64,000 nucleotides of DNA from Megalonaias nervosa (GCA_016617855.1 JAECUM010001709.1:1-64000), one strand, 5' to 3'; positions 11,621 through 24,660 are shown, numbered from the stretch's first letter. Notes: generated by a model not told the origin, from the letters alone. A program made the numbers and translations.

Positions 11621-12390
11621 TGAGATACTCTGAGGTTTATTATGAGTGGAAATAATCCCTGCTAAGAAGACTAGATTCTGATTGAATAACAGTGCTGATT
11701 CGTCAGTCATTTTGTCAGAATTTGTTTATGTCAGTCATATGACAGGGTGAATGGGGAGCGTTTTGGTCCAAGGGGAGATAACTGGTAAAACTAGGGCACT
11801 GATAGTTAACAATTGTGTTCATAACTAAATGGCCAGCTAAGAGAATTGCAACACACAGTAATGATAAAGATTTAAGTTGGTAATAACCTCATTACGTATG
11901 TACTGGTTGTATGCATAATGATATGACTAGGGGGAAAAAAAAATATGTGTGTTTCCTATTGCACTGGTACTTAGGTAGTCTGGGTTTTTTTAAACATTAT
12001 ATGATTATATTATAATAATTAGTATATATAATGTACTAAGCTCTTCAAGTACTGAGCAGAACCATCTCAATTAAATGGATAACTCAGTTTAGGGAATTTT
12101 TTGTTTTTACCTTCTGGGGAAAAAAGTGCTAGTGTCTGCAAGGAAAAATACAGATAGTCAGCCAACCAGAAACATGCATATTTTTGGGGTTGGGGGGAGC
12201 CCTATCTTGAACCAAATATATCCTGAACCAATGGTCATAAAGTTCTGTTCACTCCACTAAACTAACTTGTAACTAATAATGCAGTATACATGTAAAACAA
12301 ATAGAATGTTTTTGTACACTTTTGTTGATAGACTAAAAAGTTGTTTCCAATACATTGTAACAAATTTGCCACTATCCATATGCATCAGAT

Positions 12391-12610
12391 GTATTTTCTT
12401 GTATGTTTAGAGTGATGTACCAGATGTCATTAGACATATTTCTTTGTATGTTTAGAGTGATGTACCAGATGTCATTAGACATATTTCCTTGTATGTTCAG
12501 AGTGATGTACCAGATGTCATTAGACATATTTCCTTGTATGTTCAGAGTGATGTACCAGATGTCATTAGACATATTTCCTTGTATGTTCAGAGGCATGTAC
12601 CAAATGTCTT
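12391..12610. repeat. 45-bp minisatellite, about 5 copies
   Basis: The unit runs from GTATGTTCAGAGTGATGTAC to CATATTTCCTT, 45 bp, repeated about five times with single-base changes. Because 45 is a multiple of three, several frames on both strands stay open and give repetitive false ORFs. It lies in a P450 intron. Confidence 0.9.
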
Positions 12611-13491
12611 AAATTGTCCATTTATTGAACATAATTATTTCTTACAAAACAAGGATTTGTTGGAATTTTTAAATTTCTTATTGAACTGACAGGTAAGAGT
12701 GATGATCATTTACCATATTGGCATGTAGTATCTATCTGTACTGGTTTATTGATATTTGAATCCAGCGTTAGTTATTACATGGGTTATCTTCTTATGCCAA
12801 ATGTATAAGTAGAATTTATTCATGAAATTTTAGAATATTTCAAAATGTCTGTGTCTTCAAAAAACTGCATGATTTATAAATGTGTATCACTATTTATGTA
12901 TTAATCCCAACTTTAGTAACTGTAGACCTAGATTTGTCATTGTATAAAGTTGATGATGTGCATTTCTCAAATGACTGATGGAAATAGGGTAGACCCTGAT
13001 CAACTGGCCTGGCCCCATTTTCATGAAACTTTTCAACCCAAGTGCACTAAAACTCAAATTTTGGTACTCAGTAGATATACATACAAGATATGTGACAGTC
13101 ATGTTTGTTCACTGAAGGAATATTGTAAATTATGAATAAAAATTGTAAGTAATCCAAATCTGACAAGTATGATGTATTTAAAATCAGACATTTATGACAT
13201 ATTCCAGAGAATCAAGAATTAAGATTGAGTACTCAGGTTAATGAGTGTGATGAATATGGGGCCTGGAGATTGTAAAGTTCAGAGTTTGAGTTTTCACTTT
13301 CAGCCAATCAAAAGTGGTGTTACAAAAATTAAGTCCTGTTTCATTCTTCAACACAAAATCTCAAGTTCAAACTAAAGCTCAGAAGTTTTATGATCATTAT
13401 GCCTTGACACTATGTAATGGCAGTTCTGGGTCTTAGATCTTTACATTTGATCAGGATCATTGAACCCACTAAAATCTTGTTTTTCTCATAG

Positions 13492-13605
13492 ACTGTTCCC
13501 TCCAGTATCCAACATCACCAGATGTGCTATTCACGATGACACAATCAGTGGATACAGGATTCCAGCTGGCACAGTTATTAACCTGCACATTGGAGCCTTA
13601 CACAG
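13492..13605 (+). CDS. Cytochrome P450, exon after the K-helix (exon 2 of 3 seen)
   Basis: The acceptor CTCATAG at 13485-13491 joins in phase to the previous exon within the codon after ETM. The exon encodes RLFPPVSNITR and then GYRIPAGTVINLHIGALHR, the beta-1/beta-2 region that follows ExxR in P450s. It ends at CACAG before GTAGTA. The 3.2-kb intron before it holds the 45-bp minisatellite and a duplicated 115-bp block. Confidence 0.82.
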
Positions 13606-15254
13606 GTAGTATCATATTATTTTTTAAATCCCAATCTTGTTTTGTTAAAAGCAGGATTGTCATACCACCCATTTGGGCTTGTGATGCCAGGTCTGCCTAT
13701 CAGGTATTGTAGACCCAAGGGTAAAATGGAGAGATACATTTCAAGATTTTTATGGAAGTAAGTCATTGGTGTAATTTGGTTTTCACAGTTTGGAACAATT
13801 TTGTATTATTTGGTGTTCACAGGTTAGAACAGTTTCGTATTATTTGGTGTTCACAGTTTGGAACAATTTTGTATTATTATTTGGTGTTCACAGTGGGAAT
13901 ATGTACCCAGACTAAATACAATAGTTGCTTTCTAAATTAGACAAGTTTCCATCCAAAAGAGTTTATTTATTTTGACTCAGGCAAAAGGGAGTATGTGTAT
14001 TGCATGTGACCTCATACGAACAGATATGCCAACCTTTACCAATGGGAAATGGAGTTCCAGCTTTCAAATAATGGAATCTAAAATAAAGATTGGAATACTT
14101 GAAATTTGTATTGAGTAATCTTGCTTGTTTAAAGTGGTTGAAACATGATGCTTTCGATGATCTTTCTCTCCATGTGACATGCTGAAGTGGAATGGTATTT
14201 GTCCAATATAGATGCCATGCATATTCCATTTAGAATGTCTGTAGCACATGTTGGCATGATGCTTTTCAGATGATTTCACTTTTCTGTCTTTCTCAAACTT
14301 TCTCAGGTGAATCAGGGCACTGAGCTAACATAATTTTTGATTGGTCAGTATTAAACTACATCTTTGAAACAAGCACTTACTTACACTTTCGCAAAAGAAT
14401 TGCAATCAGACATTATAAGCATTTCTCTGATCCTGGTAATCAACTTGTGGTTTGTTTACATAAAATTATACCAAACCTGCGTTAAGAATCAGATTGCAGT
14501 GATCATAATGGCATAGTTTGAAATAAAAATTGGAATGATTCAATCAAAATCAGAATGACCGTATTCTATATAAGAAAGATAGCTGCTTCCTACAGGTGCC
14601 GTTGAGTGAAATCAAGTTGTTGGAGAAGTGAGATTGATCAAAAGAGGTGATTTGTCAAACAAGCTGGACAGGGAGGGGGGTAGGGGAGGGTCACAACTGT
14701 GCATTGTTTGTGCTATTGTATTTCAGTAGTGGATTTACTTAGGTGTTAAGGGGGACACTCATCCAGTTCACATCTTCTTTCTTTACATCATTATCTATGT
14801 TGACTTGGCACCCTATTTGGACTAACACCTCTAGCTTAACTTCCTTGAGATTTAATTCTGTATTTTATATGGAATCTTGTTTTGTTCCAGTCCAACCATC
14901 TGTTCACCCATTAGTTTGTCTATCCATCCAGCCATCTTAAGAAGCTTTTTAGCAAGGTTGTATAAAAGCCACTCAACAATAACAAACAAAATGTAGTGGC
15001 ATATTGCATGTTTATGATCTGATTAGATTTTAAGGCCATTACAGCAATTTTTCATTGGGGTGGGTGGGGTGTTGTACATTTTTTTACATTCTGGACTTTG
15101 ATATTTGGGACAAAAAATTTGTTAGCACAATTAGGAAAAAGGAAACACAAGGCAGACAAATAAAAATTGGTAGGCATATACACATTGCAGGTGACATTAT
15201 GTGCGTGTGTTTTGGATTTTTAACATAGGTTTAACAATTTTTAAGTCATATCGC

Positions 15255-15520
15255 TACAGTGTCTGCAGTGTGATTGTGGTGATGGCGAGCACTGGGGCAT
15301 CATGCCGTAGACATGTAGCATCATGTCCCACCCAGTCACATTATCCTGACACCAGGCTTACCAGCCCTAACACTAACCTCTTAATGCTGAGTGCTGAGCG
15401 AGGCAGCTGCTTGTACCGTTTTTATAAGTCCTTGTTATGACTTGGCCAGGGTTCGAACCCATGACCTCACGTATGTAAGGCAGATGCCCTAACCACTAGG
15501 CCACCGGAGCGGTCTGCCAA
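15255..15520 (-). mobile_element. tRNA-derived SINE
   Basis: On the minus strand the element starts near 15515 with a tRNA-like head: A-box GTGGCCTAGTGGTTAG and B-box GGGTTCGAACCC, 40-45 bp apart. These form an internal RNA polymerase III promoter. The body that follows (to about 15255), with a block around CAGTCACATTATCCTGACAC, reminds me of SINE bodies from molluscan genomes. Exact ends and target-site duplication were not resolved. Confidence 0.75.
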
Positions 15521-15540
15521 TATGTCATTGAACAAGTTTT

Positions 15541-16071
15541 ATTTCCAGCATGCCATAACATAAGTTACAAGAGTTATAACCCTCATTGTCCATCCTCTTT
15601 ACATTGGTTTCCATAGTCTAACTTAAAGTTTTGCTAAAATTTCAGCTAAATTTGGTATTGGATTTCTATTCATGAGACTTTGCGTGAGTTGAATTACTCT
15701 TTTATGATGCAAGACTTTGAACTTTACAATTTACAATTGTTTTGCCCATAATTTACTGACTTTTTGACATTGGTTCCCATAGTCTGACTTTACCATAGTT
15801 TCCTGTATTTCAGCCATACTTGGTATACAGATTTATGTTAATGAGATTTTGAATTAGTTATTTACAGCATTCCACAGATTTGTTTACAGAAATTATTGCC
15901 CCATTTCTCACCCCTCCTTACTTTGGTTTCCACAGCACAATTTGACTTAAGTTTTCTTGAATTTCAGCCAAATTTAGCAGGCATCTTTATTTTATGAGAC
16001 CTTGAATGAATTCTTTTTTCAGCTTTTTTAATATCATTTACAGAAGCTGTGGACCGTGATTTCCTATCCTC
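15541..16071. repeat. Satellite-like tandem repeat, about 170-bp unit, 3-4 copies
   Basis: Units share the order CCAGCATTCCA-like, TTATTGCCCC-like, CTTTGGTTTCCATAG-like, TTTCAGCCAAATTTGG-like, then ATGAGACCTTGAATGA-like. Units begin near 15545, 15690, 15865 and 16020. The last is cut where the LINE begins, around 16080. The same family occurs at 20228-20560. Confidence 0.65.
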
Positions 16072-18565
16072 TTGACTTTGGTTCATGCATGGTTACTTTG
16101 CTTAGGATTCTTGGTGTCCCATGAACTTTCATCAGATCACCTCTGCATTATATGCCATCTTGACATATCAGTCCCTAACCCTCCACCTTTATTCGCTACT
16201 AAGAGAAACCTCCATATGATAAACAGAACCCAACTAATGCATGACATCCAAGCAAACCTAACAACTAGCTTACCTCCTACAGCAGAACAACTCAATAACT
16301 GCCTGCATTCGTTGCTTGATAAACATGCCCCAGCAACCAAGTGCAGAGTAGCAATTCAAAAGTGTTCTCCGTGGTATAGCAGTGTTAGGGACCAGCTTCG
16401 CAATGCTAAAAGAGACCACCGTAAAGCTGAGAGGCTTTGGCTTTCCACCAGACTCACTATTCATAAGCAGATCTATGAGGCCGCTAAGAAGAATGTCACA
16501 AACATAGCCCATGCAGCGAAATCAGCCCACTACAGTACTAAGCACACGGAAAGTTCCAGCTGCAAAGAGCTATTTGAGATTACTAACAAGCTAATGTCAA
16601 GGAACAGATGTACACCACTTCCAGCTACCTTCTCTCTAGTCAACCTTCTGGACCTGTTTGCAAATTTCTTCCGTGACAAAGTACAAACCATCAGAGATAA
16701 ACTTGACAACACAATTTCAGCTGACTCGTTGTCACCATACAGTTGCGATACAGAATTTCAGCGGCAACCGTTAGCAGCATTTGAACCTGTCTGTATGGAT
16801 TTAGTACGTACAATTGTGATGAAGAGTGCACCAAAGTCATGTGAACTTGATCCGATTCCGACGTCATTGCTGCTAGAGTGCTTAGATCCAATATTGCCTT
16901 CACTAACTGATGTTATTAATACCTCTCTCTCATCTGGGGAATTCCCATCATTTTACAAAACTGCCATTGTAAAGCCTCTGCTGAAGAAACCAACACTCGA
17001 CCATAATGATTTAAAGAACTACTGCCCAGTTTCTAATCTCCAATTCATGTCAAAAATCTTAGAAAAAGTTGTTCTATCCCAACTTGTATCTCATCTGAAT
17101 TCAAACAGTCTTTTTAGCAATGTACAGTCTGCATATCGCCCTTGCCACAGTACTGAAACTACTCTTTTGAAAGTAGTCAGTGACCTTCTCTCTGCTTTGG
17201 ATAGCGGAAAGATTACAGTCCTCACTCTCCTCGACTTGTCTGCAGCATTTGGCGCTATAGACCATGATATGTTACTTCACCGTCTCCAGCATGTATTTGG
17301 CATTCATGATACGGCCTTACTATGGTTCAAGTCCTACTTGGTCAACAGGACACAAATTGTGTCCGCAAATGGTATACACTCCAGCCCAGCTGATCTATGC
17401 TGTGGTGTTCCACAGGGGTCTGTTCTTGGACCTGTTCTCTTCATTCTATACACTCAGCCACTCTCAAGTGTCATAGATCATCATCCAGTGTCTCACCAAT
17501 TGTATGCTGATGTCACCCAAATATACAAATCTAGCCATCCAACTGAAGTTGAAGCTACCATCCAAGGCGTAGAGAGGTGCATTTCTGATGTCAAATCATG
17601 GATGACATGTAACAAGCTGCAAATGAATGATGATAAAACTGAAGCCATTCTGATTACAACACAAAGACTTTCTCATTCACATCCTTTACCGCAGACAATA
17701 AATATCAGCAACACCAACATTAAATTCACAGTCAGTACGAAACCTCGGTGTTACTCTTGACAGTACTCTCTCATTGCATCAACATGTCATGAACATATGC
17801 AAGGCTGCATATCTTGAACTGAGACGAATCAGCTCCATTCGCAAGTATCTTTCAGTTGATGCCACTAAAACACTTGTGTGTTCCTTAGTACTTTCAAGAC
17901 TGGACTATTGTAACTCAATTCTGTCTGGTTCGTCTCAATATCTACTCCAGAAACTTCAAAAGTTCAAAACACAGCTTCTCGGATCATCCTTAGAGTACCA
18001 CAATCAGAGCATGCCTCTCCCCTGCTCTCTACCCTACACTGGCTATCCATACGATCCAGAATTAAACACAAAATTTGTTCTCTGTGCTACGTTTCACTGA
18101 CGGGCTCCAGTCCAACATACCTATCTGACCTCACCCATGTGTACACACCTGCAAGATACTTACACTCCTCTTCTGACACTCGTATTCTCATTATTCCCAC
18201 TATGAAAATGAAATCATATGGACAATGCTCTTTTGCATACCAGGGCCCAGCAATGTGGAACGAATTGCCCACTGCACTTAGACACAAAGACACAGTGATC
18301 TCATTCAAGAGCACTCTTAAAACTCACCTATTTCAACTGCAAGAACAGACTTAAAGACCTAATAATGTATCCTTATAATGTATCCTAACCTTAAATATTT
18401 ACAGCATGTTTTCTGTTTCTAATTTTGTGGTGTTTGTTTTTTATTTTTGTAATCATATCATTATATATGTTTTTTAAGTGTTGTCAAATGTTGTAAAGCG
18501 CTTAGAGCTTCTAAAAATTAGGCGCTATACAAAGTCCTCATTATTATTATTATTATTATTATTTT
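16072..18565 (+). pseudogene. CR1-like non-LTR retrotransposon (LINE), 5'-truncated and inactive
   Basis: The frame starts at the end of the endonuclease domain (SSDHLCIICHLDIS) and runs through a linker into a reverse transcriptase. Recognisable RT parts are AIVKPLLKKPTLDHNDLKNY, LDLSAAFGAIDH (catalytic Asp region), GVPQGSVLGPVLF and YADVTQIY, where the catalytic YADD is changed to YADV. A stop and frame change at 17758-17774 separate the C-terminal part (to 18354). The 3' end carries the AAAGCGCTTAGAGCTTCT-type tail and an ATT microsatellite (18540-18565), typical of CR1/L2/Rex1 elements. It cannot make a functional RT. Confidence 0.85.
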
Positions 18566-18957
18566 AACCAAAGTTAACATTCTTTTATATGTTAATAAGA
18601 CAATAATTGCAATTGCATTAGTTGGTAAATCTAACGAAGATTTTTCCTTCAGTCAGAACGCAACCATGTGATCAAGCCAAGCTGCGTTTATTTCTGTATA
18701 AACTGTATGGAGAACTATTATATACTAACTTCTATAAATAGAGTTATGTGCAAAGTAACTGATGTAAACACTGAAACGGAGGGCATACACACTGCTTGCT
18801 TTTAAAATGAAATAAATATGTTGGTGGGTTTATATCATATTCTGAAAATTGAATAAATTGAGCTTGACAGAATCAAATAACGTATTTTTATCTGAAAGAA
18901 AAATCAGTCTTTCTTTGATTAGATTTGATCTAAATCTAGAGAAAATAATGTTGCTTG

Positions 18958-19185
18958 TACTTGTAGGACTAAGGGTCCAACTGTTATAATATTAGTCTTT
19001 GAACCCCCTCCTCTCAATCCTTATATCCATTTATCTGTAGTTTAAATTTCATTTGTAACAAGCTGCAGTGAAAGACTATGATCTACAAATGAAATTAAAA
19101 CTATAGATAAATGGATATAAGGATTGGGAGGAGGGGGTCCAAGACTAACATTATAGCAGTTGGACCCATAATCCTACAAGTTAAG
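18958..19185. mobile_element. Fold-back MITE (arms about 95 bp)
   Basis: The left arm begins ACTTGTAGGACTAAGGGTCC and the right arm ends with its imperfect reverse complement GGACCCATAATCCTACAAGT. The arms pair over about 95 bp including the CCCCCTCCTCTCAATCCTTA block and its complement, with a central spacer of about 20 bp. No ORF. A partial third arm copy lies at 19335-19410. Confidence 0.8.
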
Positions 19186-19198
19186 ATGCCAGTGCTGA

Positions 19199-19295
19199 TA
19201 GTTACGATGTGGGGGTGGCAGCAGATCAGAGATCGATCCTAACTATAGTTACCATGTGGGGGTGGCCGCGGATCAGAGATAGATCCTGACTATCC
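19199..19295. repeat. Tandem duplication, about 48-bp unit, 2 copies
   Basis: Two copies share GATGTGGGGGTGGC, then GATCAGAGATCGATCCT or AGATAGATCCT, and CTAT. They lie directly next to the fold-back element and may be part of it. Confidence 0.7.
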
Positions 19296-19864
19296 CACAT
19301 CTTAACTGTCACTGTTGATGTCATACTTCTTTTAACTCTTGGACCCCCATTACTAGAACCATTTACTGATAGTCCTGATTTCATTTGTAAGAAGCCCCTG
19401 AATGTAGCCTAACTTGTTAATGAACAAATAAAGATGAATTTAAAGAAACAAAATTGGTTACTCATAAGTATAAACAATACTGTAATGAAAAGACCAAGAC
19501 ACATTGAACTCATCTATGAAATCATCAAATCCCGGAGTCATTTGCATGTCCAACAAAACAAGACATCCTTTGCTTTCAGTATTGAGCTTCTATTCAGAAC
19601 ATGTGCCAATTTGGATCAAATATTAAGACAATGCTTGCGGAATGTTCAAAACTCTATATCGTGTACTGATGGTGGAATTGCTTGTTTGATCTTGACGTAG
19701 CTATTACATTATGATAGAGGATCCCCTGTTCTAAAAATAGCTGTGTAGTAGAAGCCCTCAACAAGAATTCATACTCTTAATAGGACTCTAAAACTGATAC
19801 AAAATTTCTTTAAAAAAGCAAACTAAAAATAGAAGAATTAATAACATTATAAAGAATTGCAATT

Positions 19865-20023
19865 ATAAGAGTTTAATGTTGTTTTTTCTGAGCTTATCTT
19901 GGTGCAAACTGTCAATTGCGGACTCACACAGCTCACTTAATGCACTTCGGGCATTATTTGCTGTTTGATTTTGTGACTGTCAGTTTACACTATAATAAAC
20001 TCTGAAAAACAACATTAAACTCT
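19865..20023. mobile_element. Short MITE with terminal inverted repeats
   Basis: It starts TAAGAGTTTAATGTTGTTTT and ends AAAACAACATTAAACTCTTA, a 20-bp perfect inverted repeat. Inner complementary blocks (TGCAAACTGTCAATT / GACTGTCAGTTTACA-like) extend the pairing. About 158 bp, no ORF. It lies in the last P450 intron. Confidence 0.8.
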
Positions 20024-20227
20024 TACTTGAATTGGGCGGTTGTTCCACTAAAACATACTTGGGACCAGAAGAAGAAGGCACTTTCAGCCTTGGGATCACT
20101 CATAGATGCAGTTTAGAATTTGTTTAACATTTTTCATGAACTCTTTGAAAAATGAGAGTACCCTGGTATATAATTTTTTTAATATCCTCCCTTGGTGCTT
20201 TTATGTTTAAATGGAACAGCTTGTAGC

Positions 20228-20560
20228 ATATGCCAGCATTCCATGACATAATTTACAGTTATTGTGCCCCTAATTTATTATTGTCCTGACTTTGGTTTCA
20301 GCAGCATTACCTTCCCAAGACTTTTTGATTTCAATCAAATTTATCCAGCAGATTTGTGTTGATGAGACCTTTAGTGAGCTTTATCTCCGGCATTCCACAT
20401 TCCCATTTGGAAGAGTTATGGCCCCTGACGTTGGTTTCTATAGCATAACTTAAAAATGTTAGATTTCAACCAGATTTCATATTAATGAGGCCATAAATGA
20501 TTTGGATTTCCAGCATTTTGTGTCATCATTTTGAGGAGTTATGTGCTTTCTCCTAATTTT
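20228..20560. repeat. Second locus of the 170-bp satellite-like repeat, about 2 copies
   Basis: The same ordered blocks as at 15541-16071 (CCAGCATTCCA, TTATTGTGCCCC, GACTTTGGTTTC, TTGATTTCAA, ATGAGACCTTTAGTGAG) appear twice and then fade. Both loci are in the same P450 intron. Confidence 0.65.
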
Positions 20561-21176
20561 AATTTCCCAATGCCAGTACCTCTGTTTAAGTTCCTGCACA
20601 GCAGATTATGGTGGGTGGGGGCCATTTGTTATGTACCCATAACTAAAACAGCATTGTTTTAAGTTTGTGAACTTTTCTGGACTTCAACCTGTTGGTTTTC
20701 AGTGGGGGCATTCATATTTTACTAACAAAGATCTTCTGTATTCATCCAGTGATAATTTCGTGTCTGATGATAAATCGACCACCTAGATTTTTTCAAATAT
20801 TGAGTAAGGATATCTTTGTATAAGCCAACCACAGCCATTTGACCAATTTTTATTTGACTGGGCCCGTGGTATTATCATGGATAAATTTATTAGTCTGACC
20901 CCTGGTGTGATCACAGAAGAAATACTGTTTTTGTGAGACGTGTTTGATTAAAAATAAACCTGTATGGTTTTTACTTTCATTTTTTTAAATGGGCATGAAA
21001 CTTCATGGTTTTGAAGAAAATAACATTGGTTTTTTTCATAGGCAATTCAATTTATGGATATGCCACTGGTTGAAAATGCAATCATATTGTCTATGGATAA
21101 GTGTTAATATTGGGTCTGTATTTTGGGGGGCTTTTTGCAGCCACAAGATTTCACATTCTCCTGGTATTTTCTTCAG

Positions 21177-21450
21177 GATGCCACAGAACTGGGAAGATCC
21201 TGAGACATTCCGTCCAGAGAGATTCATGGAAGACATTGGAGCCTATAAATTTCTTCCCTTCATAGCTGGTCCACATACATGTATTGGGAATAAGTTTGCC
21301 ATGCTAGAGATGAAGTCTGTTCTAGCAATGCTAGTCCGAGACTTTGAGTTTAGCATGGCCCCTGGCTATAAGTATAGACGTGTACAGGGAGTCACAATTA
21401 AGCCAAATCCTCCATTACTTCTACAAGTCAGGAAGATTTGTGATTCTTGA
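21177..21450 (+). CDS. Cytochrome P450, last exon with PERF and haem-binding loop (exon 3 of 3 seen)
   Basis: The acceptor CTTCAG at 21171-21176 joins in phase to the 13492-13605 exon (the split codon gives Arg). The exon encodes the meander (NWEDPETFRPERF) and the haem-thiolate loop FIAGPHTCIG with the proximal Cys, then the L-helix and the C-terminal strands, ending in TGA at 21448-21450. The usual Arg two residues before the Cys is His here, a variant known in some P450s. The intron before it is 7.57 kb and filled with a SINE, satellite units, a LINE and two MITEs. The visible reading frame is intact, so the gene may be functional. Confidence 0.85.
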
Positions 21451-22557
21451 ATAGTACCTGAGGAATAATTACAAAATGGACAGAATGATAGGAACAGATA
21501 GAGAAGAAAGAAGATATAAAGTACAATAATTACTATATTGTTTTATAAATACATTATTCTTATATTTTATTTAAAAATATATATAGATATTTTAAAAAAG
21601 AAATTGGCATACAGACAAGTTATAAAAAATTACTGTTTTGCAGGTATTGAAAATAATATCAATGTAATATACCACTTGTTTGTAGAAGTCAGAAGGTATA
21701 CTTATGTATGGTTGCATTCTGTACACTAGACTGTGTAATCTATCAAAACATAGAATTGTGACATTTTTCCTACACATGATTGGTTATAATAAATATATGA
21801 TTGACAAAACATTTCTCTAATATTTATCCCCCATGCTATCTTTTCATAACCTAAACCACTTGTTGGAAATTCACCAAACTTGGTACATTGGTTGCCCACG
21901 TGTATTGAGAATACATTTGCCATACTCTAGATCATATATTTACAGGATTTGTGTTCTGACAGTCTGGAAAGGGAGGGAAGAACATGTACAAGAAAGCTCA
22001 TGTATTTGCCATGGTGAAAGTGCCTGTAGTTGCAATTCATATGTTACAATTTCTGTCGGATGATGTTTTCTTTACAACATAATTTGGGGGGTTGTGTTTT
22101 CACTGGTTTTAATGGTACATTTGACACATCATTGGCTATATCATGCCACAGAAATTGGAGTCAATAGTTTTTCCAAGGACACACTGAAAAGCAGCCAACC
22201 CAGGCTGGCCTGGGCAGGTACAACATATATACAGACCCTGAAAATTTGGAAGTAAAATGAAAATGGGATGCTGATTGAATGCAGATGAAGTGATAAACGT
22301 ATTTTAAAGAAAAGAGAAAGCACACATGCAAAATTCTGAACATTGAATGATATACAAAATGCAATGAATCATGAATGCATTTCCTGAATAGATGAGATAA
22401 TTGATTATTTTCAAGTTGCCACTAAATTTCTGTGGTTGAAAGTACTATGCATTGTAATGTTGGATCAGATTCTTTACTCAGACAGGATCAGATTCTTTAC
22501 TCAGACAGAGGATTTTCACCACTTACAAGCCATGGCATTGTTCTTGTCAAGATAAAC

Positions 22558-22862
22558 GTTTGGGCCACAGTAGTGTCCCAAATGGCAGTTATCAAATAGT
22601 TTAGGAGGTTGTCAGATTGGGTTGCAAATGTTACTCTTGTAGACCTATGCTCACATGCCAAAGCATCTAACCAGTGAGCTACAATAATTGTACTTTTGGG
22701 CCATAATAACAGCCTGATTCAGCCCAAATGGTAGTTTTGACTGAGTTTAAGAGGTTACCAAATCCAAGTTTGATTGAGTTGCAAATGTTGTTCTTGTGGT
22801 CCTCAGCTTGCATGCCAAAGCCTATAACCATTGGGCCATAGTAATGGTACTTTGGGGCCACA
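22558..22862 (-). repeat. Tandem pair of tRNA-like/SINE-like repeats, about 150 bp each
   Basis: Two copies (about 22558-22700 and 22701-22862) share TGGGCCA..AGT, TTGCAAATGTT, CTTGTGG/AGAC and CATGCCAAAGC. On the minus strand each shows a TAGCTCACTGGTTAGA-like A-box and a weak B-box region, suggesting decayed tRNA-derived repeats. Confidence 0.45.
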
Positions 22863-22919
22863 AATATGATGTTTGAACTTGGACAGTTACAGTTTATTGA
22901 TTCATTATGGTTACAGTTA

Positions 22920-24660
22920 CAACAGCAATAGAAACAACAGATATTTCTTTGAAGTTGATTTAGAATACCCACACCCATTACAATTATCCATTAGCAGCAG
23001 AAGCATTGTCAGTGCCTGGTGAGTGTTTGTAACCTTCTCAGTGCACAATCATGAATGAATCAGGATGTAAATTTACCAGATGTACCAAGTTTGTTCCAAA
23101 TTACAGGACCAAAAATAATTGTATGGTACATATATGAAATTTACAGTTGTATTTACAATTAGGAATGCTTGTAATTAAAATTCATTGAGTGCATGGATTT
23201 GGTCAACAATCTTGGATGGCCCCATATATTCACAAATTCACAAGCCACAAATTGTTTTGAAAATTATGTATTTGGCAAAACTATGGAAAATTTGCGAAAA
23301 TGAATTCAAGTTGATCACGTTAGCAATAGTGACATGCTTCTTATTGCTGATCCAGCATTTGAAATTCAAAATATATTTGATAGTGGCCTTATTGGTGTTC
23401 ATAGTAAAAAATAAATTTTTAAAAAACGTCTCAACAACAGTTTTAACAGAACTAACCATCACATCTTTAGAGGTATGTGGGGTCAAATATCATGTTGATA
23501 AAAGATAAATATCATCTTGGTTTTGATTTGCTATCACGTGTCACAAAAAAAGTTTCCCATATACAATATAACATTAGTTGCCAGAGATGAAATTCAGCTC
23601 AAAGGACTCGACATTTATCAGCAAGGGATTTCAACAGTCTTTGGCATTTGTGTTTATATTTATCATTATATCTGTAATGGATTCTGACCACAGTGAAGAG
23701 GTTGCAACGTTTACTGAGAAATTGATGCTAACATCAATAGTAATTTTGTATCACTTGTCAATGAATATCTGCTTTACCCTCATATACACTGAATTATAAT
23801 CGTGTTCAAGGCCAAATAGACCATTGTCATCAACATTAAGTACTGCAACCATCTTGAAACCAACTCAGACTCAGTGTATTAGAACATGAAAGCACTCAAT
23901 CATTGACAGCACCACCAACAATGATGAAGTGAAATTCACATCCCCAGCTACATTTAGCAATGAATAGGTTACATCAACTGAGACAAAAAAGATCTTGACT
24001 ATTATTCAACAAGGAGATGAGAACAATAGATTCAAAGATTATTCAATGGTTTTAAATTAAAAGGCTCCTAGGTCCCCAGAATGCACAATTGCCGGAAATT
24101 TTAATATTTCCAAAAAGTAGACACTTTCAATGATTATATGACAGTTGTGCCAATAAAAAGTGATAATTGGTTAGAAGTGCATGTCACACCTAATCAGGGT
24201 TGGCATGTCAAGTAATTATATTACATAATCATATTATTAATAGAAGAACTGTGATAGACCATCAGAGTTACCAACATGAAAAAGTAATTGAAGCAAAACA
24301 AACAACGGCAAAATGAAATCACCAAGAGAACTGCATTAATCATAAAATACAATTGCAGCAACAACTACTGGTCTTGGTGTGGCTGGAATTATGGCATTGA
24401 CAACCGTTATAGGTGCACCAATCCATAGTAACCAGTGTCACTGGTGATGCTGGCAAAATAATTTAGATAACAATTACATTCTCAAATACTTGTCTATTCA
24501 GAACTGCTTGAAGCAGCACCCAGTAGTCTTAATATGATTAGTAAACTGTATTCAGTGGCTATTTACGATAAAATAATAAGCATAGCTGAATTCAACACAG
24601 CATGGGTAGAAATGGTAAATCATCGACAACTCTAATCACAAATAATGAACCATGTTGTAA
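22920..24660 (+). pseudogene. Decayed canonical Polinton: protein-primed DNA polymerase (pPolB) and small virion gene remnants
   Basis: Frame-shifted segments read like a Polinton pPolB. RYFFEVDLEYP near 22935 is followed in another frame by NYPLAAEALSVPG, then NLQLYLQLG near 23140, and VFGKTMENLRK at about 23267-23300. The first two match the order and wording of the pPolB remnant at the right window edge. Further on, TTGLGVAGIMALTTVIGAPI near 24370 and DKIISIAEF near 24570 resemble the small hydrophobic virion protein of element B (43941-44303). Stops are frequent on all frames. Boundaries and TIRs were not found. Confidence 0.6.

Noticed and set aside
12372..12689. Repetitive ORFs on both strands
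   Set aside because: They follow from a 45-bp minisatellite whose unit is a multiple of three.
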